This document shows, in pieces, positions 59,115 through 64,000 of a stretch of DNA of 64,000 nt (position 1 is the stretch's first letter; each line of letters opens with the position of its first letter). Under the pieces are notes generated by a model that had not been told where the DNA came from, ran no database searches, and saw nothing but the letters and a program-made list of their open reading frames with translations. The DNA is taken from the NCBI RefSeq assembly GCF_051622035.1, contig NC_135359.1, forward strand, positions 23,036,001 through 23,100,000, given 5' to 3'. The stretch comes from Arctopsyche grandis (Eukaryota > Arthropoda > Insecta > Trichoptera > Hydropsychidae). Position numbers and translations under genes: made by a program.

Positions 59115-60265
59115 ACAACGGAAAAATTACCATGAATATATGTTGGTATGTTCCATTTAATTAAAAAATGAAAAGTGGGAGGGGACAGTGATATTAGGTA
59201 GTCAACTTTGCACCTACTTTTATATTCATTACTTCGCGACTTTTGATGTCCTATGAATAAATTACGTACACACAAGAGCCACACCTTTGTTCAATTATCC
59301 AAATACCTGTATATAGTTACTAGAGACACTGAAGGCCATTGCACAATGTGCAAAAACCGCAAGAGCCGAGGGACGACAAGGTGTAATTGTTGTTGTGCGT
59401 CTCGCATAATTGAAGGGTGCGGCAAGTGAACGCACAAGCGCACGTTTTAATCCGAACGAAGCTTTAATCGACAAAACAAACACGGCGAATTTATTAACTA
59501 TTATAAGGGACGATAAGGCCTCGCAGGAGACGAGGGTACAGAGATATTTCCATCTCGCTCTAGGTCCGCCCTAGGAATCTGCGAGGGACCATAATAAATA
59601 ATTATAATGAAAGAGTGCGATAGGTAAACGGGGAGGGTATAAATCATGAGGCGCGTACGTGAGCCGCTTCGAACGCCAACAATGAATGGTAGGCATTTTA
59701 AAAGACCACGCAAGGATGTATGGATTTATGCTCAATAGCCAATGGCCGCTATTTGCTTAAGCTTACCAATTCGACTATTCAATTAAGAAGATACGAGCGG
59801 GATGAGTGATTTATTGCAGGCTGTACACGCACGACCTGGGTACGAGTGCAAATTCGTTACATGTCGGTGGTTTTGTTTGAAAGAAAGTGAAAGAAATTAG
59901 AAAGAAATTCAAATTATTAATGATGAGTGCACGCGTTGGGATCAGCTACATAAGATTTGTCAAAAGTTTTACCAAAATGGATTGTATTCCTTCGCGAAGA
60001 CAATTTTGTAATGAGCCTTTCACTTTCTACTATTCCTAGCACATCTTGTTATCTATTATGAATTCTCGTGGTTTATAAGCACTATCGTTTCAGTTATGAT
60101 ACTGAAAACCGCAATATCTCATCTTCGTCAAATGGCAAACATCTAGAAAGAGCAACCAACTGTTGAAATATATGTACATGTTTGAGATTTTTCTGGTTAC
60201 AAATTTGATATAAGAAATATACTAAGATTTTATCTTATTTTTATTTTGCGAATTTATTCGAATAC
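59115..60265. other. Upstream intron: island about 59280-59730
   Basis: Balanced unique sequence. Minus-strand ORFs 59295-59483 and 59501-59713 do not show the cysteines or signal peptide expected for the missing first exon. Confidence 0.35.
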
Positions 60266-60267
60266 AT

Positions 60268-60522
60268 ATGAGCGGTTTTACTTAAAAGTGGCGGAAGTCC
60301 AATTTTCAGTTCCAAAAACACTATTTCTGTTTGGCTTAGTTCACAATTTGTTAACATTTATTTTAATTCGATATGTCCAGAATCTCGGAAAAGCAGAATA
60401 AACTTATTACCACCAGTATTTTTAAATATTGTTAAACGCAAAACATTACATTAAATGTTTTGCGGAATATTTCTCGAGATGAATAAAAGTGGCTTATGGC
60501 ACTTTAAAATGTAACAGCTCGT
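60268..60522 (+). repeat. GAGCCGTT MITE, copy 3
   Basis: Left end GAGCGGTTTTACTTAAAAGTGG then GGAAGTCC; right end GTGGCTTATGGCACTTTAAA then TGTAACAGCTC. The internal CCAGTATTTTTAAATATTG is shared with the 17.7-kb copy, to which it is very similar. Confidence 0.65.
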
Positions 60523-60551
60523 ATACATATGTACATATGTATGTATATACT

Positions 60552-60895
60552 ACGAAGACCTTATAGTTATGTCCCAATGTGCCATACTGGTCAATGATAA
60601 ACAATTTATAGAGCAATTTTGCAGGGCATTATAGACATCTATTGATAAATTTGACAAATATTTTGGGATTTATTTTATAAAGCACTGAATTTGAGATGAT
60701 GAAAACTAGAATTTTGCGAGTAATAAGACATGGTTGCCGATTTGTTGCAACTTTTCAACGAAATCAGATAAATTGGCAAAATCTGATGGAAACCATCGAC
60801 CTATATATACATATCCAAGGTTTGGCCGGCGGCATTGGACCAGGGATTGAACCCACTCAGTTGAAAGCATTTCACACTAACCACTTATCGAAAGC
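60552..60895 (-). repeat. Full SINE, head type 2, antisense
   Basis: Left part ATGTCCCAATGTGCCATACTGG (3' tail), body AAATCTGATGGAAACCATCG and CCAAGGTTTGGCCGGC, and a head whose complement gives GGGTTCAATCCCTGG (box B). It directly follows MITE copy 3 and a CATATG tract, as at 17.7-18.3 kb. Confidence 0.65.
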
Positions 60896-60899
60896 GAAT

Positions 60900-63800
60900 A
60901 GTTAGAAAAAAAACTTGTTAAATATGTTGAATTATTGTATTTTTTGATTTCTATCATATTGGGTGTATCCAAGAATAGAATACGACGTCAAGGTGCTTTA
61001 TAATGGGGTTTGAGGATTTTCAGTTCTGTCAAAAGTGACCCAGTGTAGTATAGGGTTAGGCGTTTTAACTAGATTTAATCGCCGAGTGACTTTGGGGGAG
61101 TAACGCGGGGGCGGGCCTTTATCAAATTTATTCAGATTAAATGTCACCGTCTTATCTGCAATCGAAATCTACTGGCGTCATGGTGATTAGTGTCTAAGAT
61201 GACATTCTTCCATCAAGAAAAATTGACGCCGGAGATGATTAGTGTGACTGGGTGCGCGCATGCGTACAATCCGAAGCCCCATTTATTATTACACAACGAG
61301 AAAGGAAAACCTGAATCGTACATATTTAGGTAGGTAGGTAGGTACCCCTTTTTTTCGTTTATATATAAATCGATATCGAAGAGAATCTAACTAGCTACAT
61401 ATGTATGAATGTACAACATCTCGCATAATATCCGAGTCTGGAAAGCGGTACTCAAAGCAAATTGCACCTCACAAACCATTTATTATTTTTTACCTTTGTT
61501 ATTATTAGTCGTACTCTTTTTCTTGCATCTCGAACCTCTTTGCAACGATATCTTAACTGTATTCGACGGTGGATTCATATTTAAATTTCCTATCAATATT
61601 CTTCTCAAACTATCTATAACTGAGTTGAACCTCACTATAAAAGCTTTCGATACGATTTAATTCAATTTCTGATATTGCAGTAATCGCCATAGTTGTTACA
61701 TGAATGATGTCAATAAAATGTAAAATGTTTTTACTTTTGTTAAAATAATTAGCCAAAATATATGTCTTGTCAAAAAATTGAAACACGTCCAAAACACATA
61801 CGTTATTTATGTCAGAAAGAAAAATACGTCTTAAATTTCAATAGACGTAAAAGATCAATTCTGACATAAAAATTTGATATTTATAAAGTCGGAGTAAGTG
61901 TATGCTTTCTAAGTAAAAGCTTTTACGTTGCGCTGTTATATACTTTTGTGTGTGTAAAATGTATGAGTTGAGTGGTTAATAATAAAAATAAATTTAATTA
62001 GGTTCGGAATGTGTTTTTTAAATCTCGATTGTGTCTTGACAAAAATGAATTATGGAATCATTTATGTAAAATATTGTGTTTATTTATGTAAAATTTTATA
62101 AAACTTTTATACACTTTTAAATACCAAATAAGTAGGAGTTTACGTTGAAGAAAAAAAAAGTTTGTTTGCAATGGCAACTGAACCAATAAATAAATAAAAT
62201 TTAAAGAATATGTCTAAGATATTACCAAGACATAATAGATGTTCAAAAAGTTTCATCTTATAAATATTCCCAACTTTTTAACAGTCGGCATGACATGCAA
62301 GTATTTTATAAATATACATACTAAAATAGCACCGAATGATTAATATAATACATGGTCCGATAGGAGTCTGTGACACGTTGTCTACATTAGAAGGCATTCT
62401 GTTGGCAAAATAAGACCAATCTGTATTATTTGACGTGAATGCACGCTGATGGGTCGTTTCTTTTACAGATCCGATCAACGAAATCGGTTGTCAAGATACG
62501 TACCAGAGCAATATGTAAAAATTAAACGATATATTTTTTAAGGACACGTACATATACACAAGCATGGTGGAGCAGGTTCACAAAACAAGTTTGTACTAGC
62601 GGTTCCTAGAAAGGTATCAGTCGCTAAACAAATACCGAACCTCTTCCGAAGCTTATCTCCGACTCAGATCTGTCAACTGAAGTCGGAGGTGATTTGTTAT
62701 TATTTTGTTAAATATTAATGCAACCGGAGAGATAACGTACCATTTTACATTACACAGATAAATGTACTACAGATGTAGTACATGCGACGCGAGACAAGGC
62801 TTGACATATTCGTCTTCGAGAGTCGTTACACCGGTACTTACATATTGCTTTTTTTTATTTCATTCTCAACTCATCTATTCTCCGAAAGGTCGAAGCTCTA
62901 AAAATAATGCGGGTAGGTCGGAACTCTAAATGTCACCTGAGCCGGATTATGTGCTTTGAAAGCCATGAAAAATGCGGTTCGAACGTGGTCACCATTATAG
63001 GGTAAAAGTTCAGACGAAACAACGCCTGTGCAAACAAAATAATGTAACAAATTGCATACACACATCTGTACTGTTCACAAGCGATTCACTTGACGCACGG
63101 TCATGACCGATTCTAATTAAACCATTAATCTCCGATGATTAATGACCAGCCTCGCGACCCACTACCGTACTCGATTTATTACCAAACCTGTTTTTATATT
63201 ACGCCATATGAGCCCCATAGTACAGATTAGAAGTGCAAATAAAAAAAATATATACGCTTAGACCTTAGGAGAATTTAAATAAAAAAAAAATTGACGTGAG
63301 TTACCATTGACAAAGATAATGCGACACATTGTTCAACAGAGCGATATTCGTATATATCGAATACGAAAGAGACCGGAAAATTTGATCTGAGATTACGAAA
63401 TCAGGTTTTTTTTTTAAATACGCATTATTATTATTATAATGGGAATGTTAATGAGACAGTGGAGGATTGAGGATTGCCCAACGATGCACACACAAATTAT
63501 CGTAAAGTATGGGAAAAAGCACTACGAACCTCCCACAGAGACAATTTCAAATGAATAATATAATATGTGTATGAAACGCTATAAAATCATTCAAATTCGA
63601 ACCTTACCAAAAGCGATAGAATTAATTTAAAGGCGGAATAAAAGACATTATCCACAATAACTAACAATAAAATAAAGTAAAAATTTTGTCACGACACGTA
63701 CACCATGACGTTAAATACAGTCGAGACATGACATATGTATGTATATTATTCAAATGAACCCAAGTAGGATTTTAATTCGAAAAAAGATACGACGCATGTA

Positions 63801-64000
63801 ATTGAATAATGTTTATAAAAATTTAGCGACAGTTTTAAGTATATGTATCAGTATATCAAGTACGTATAATATAATCAACATGTGTTACGCTTTTGTATAA
63901 CAAGTCTTTAATATTAAAACTGGGTATACCGGTGTTACGCGTTATCTGTCTATTTTTTTTTGTATAAAAACGACAGGAAATTGCGTCCGTAAACCGAAAA
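60900..64000. other. Upstream intron to the window edge, nothing recognised
   Basis: 60980-61300 is balanced unique sequence; a (GGTA)n tract lies at 61330-61344. The rest is AT-rich. No minus-strand exon with signal peptide was found, and the polymorphic CATATG tracts at 61400 and 63730 are the only repeats noted. Confidence 0.35.

Larger units (their letters stand above)
55868..64000 (-). other. Partial upstream intron of the anosmin-like gene (runs off the window)
   Basis: This lies 5' of the micro-exon on the minus strand. Since the micro-exon starts in phase 0 with no start codon, at least one earlier exon must exist. No minus-strand segment here has a signal peptide, matching cysteines and a phase 0 donor, so the first exon is probably beyond 64000. 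Contents are repeats (RT fragments at 56.7 and 58.9 kb, MITE+SINE at 60.3-60.9 kb) and unique islands. Confidence 0.45.

Noticed and set aside
62278..62478. Candidate first exon of the anosmin-like gene
   Set aside because: The hydrophobic stretch is not at the N-terminus of a start codon in register with a donor, and the cysteine pattern does not fit.

Overview
This is animal nuclear DNA, most probably from an insect. It is AT-rich and gene-poor, has long introns with GT-AG borders, and is crowded with decayed non-LTR retrotransposon tails (RTE type with ATGATG-like 3' tails, and CR1/jockey type), a tRNA-headed SINE, small terminal-inverted-repeat elements and dozens of self-complementary TACATA/CATATG/TATGTA tracts. 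There is nothing prokaryotic here: no operons and no ribosome binding sites. I cannot fix the order of insect from sequence alone.

Only one protein-coding gene is well supported, on the minus strand. Its last coding exon is at 30246-31382. A 75-bp exon at 55793-55867, in phase with it, lies 24.4 kb upstream. Joined, they give a type I membrane protein: a cysteine cluster spaced like the start of the anosmin-1 (Kallmann protein, Kal-1) cysteine-rich region, two fibronectin-III-like domains, one transmembrane helix and a cytoplasmic tail. The 5' exons, with start codon and signal peptide, are not visible and probably lie beyond 64000. On this model everything from 31383 to the right edge is intron, and the 3' UTR runs left from 30245.

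Layout. 1-28 kb: intergenic, with repeats (hairpins at the left edge, RTE tails, SINEs, MITEs, a possible LTR piece at 23.9 kb, unusual palindromes at 26.6-26.9 kb) and GC-richer islands without a credible gene. 28-30.2 kb: very AT-rich probable 3' UTR or downstream flank. 30.2-31.4 kb: terminal exon. 31.4-55.8 kb: giant intron with islands of unique, more balanced sequence (about 34-35, 38.8-40.5, 45-46, 48, 49.7-50.2 and 53.2-54.3 kb) that may be regulatory. 55.8 kb: micro-exon. 55.9-64 kb: the next intron, with RT fragments, a MITE+SINE composite and more islands.

The observations most worth checking are the micro-exon and its 24-kb intron, the membrane-anchored anosmin-like architecture without a visible WAP domain, a possible UGA-C stop readthrough adding 17 residues, the SINE that carries two different tRNA-like heads, an RTE insertion with a clean 9-bp target duplication, and several strong palindromes.
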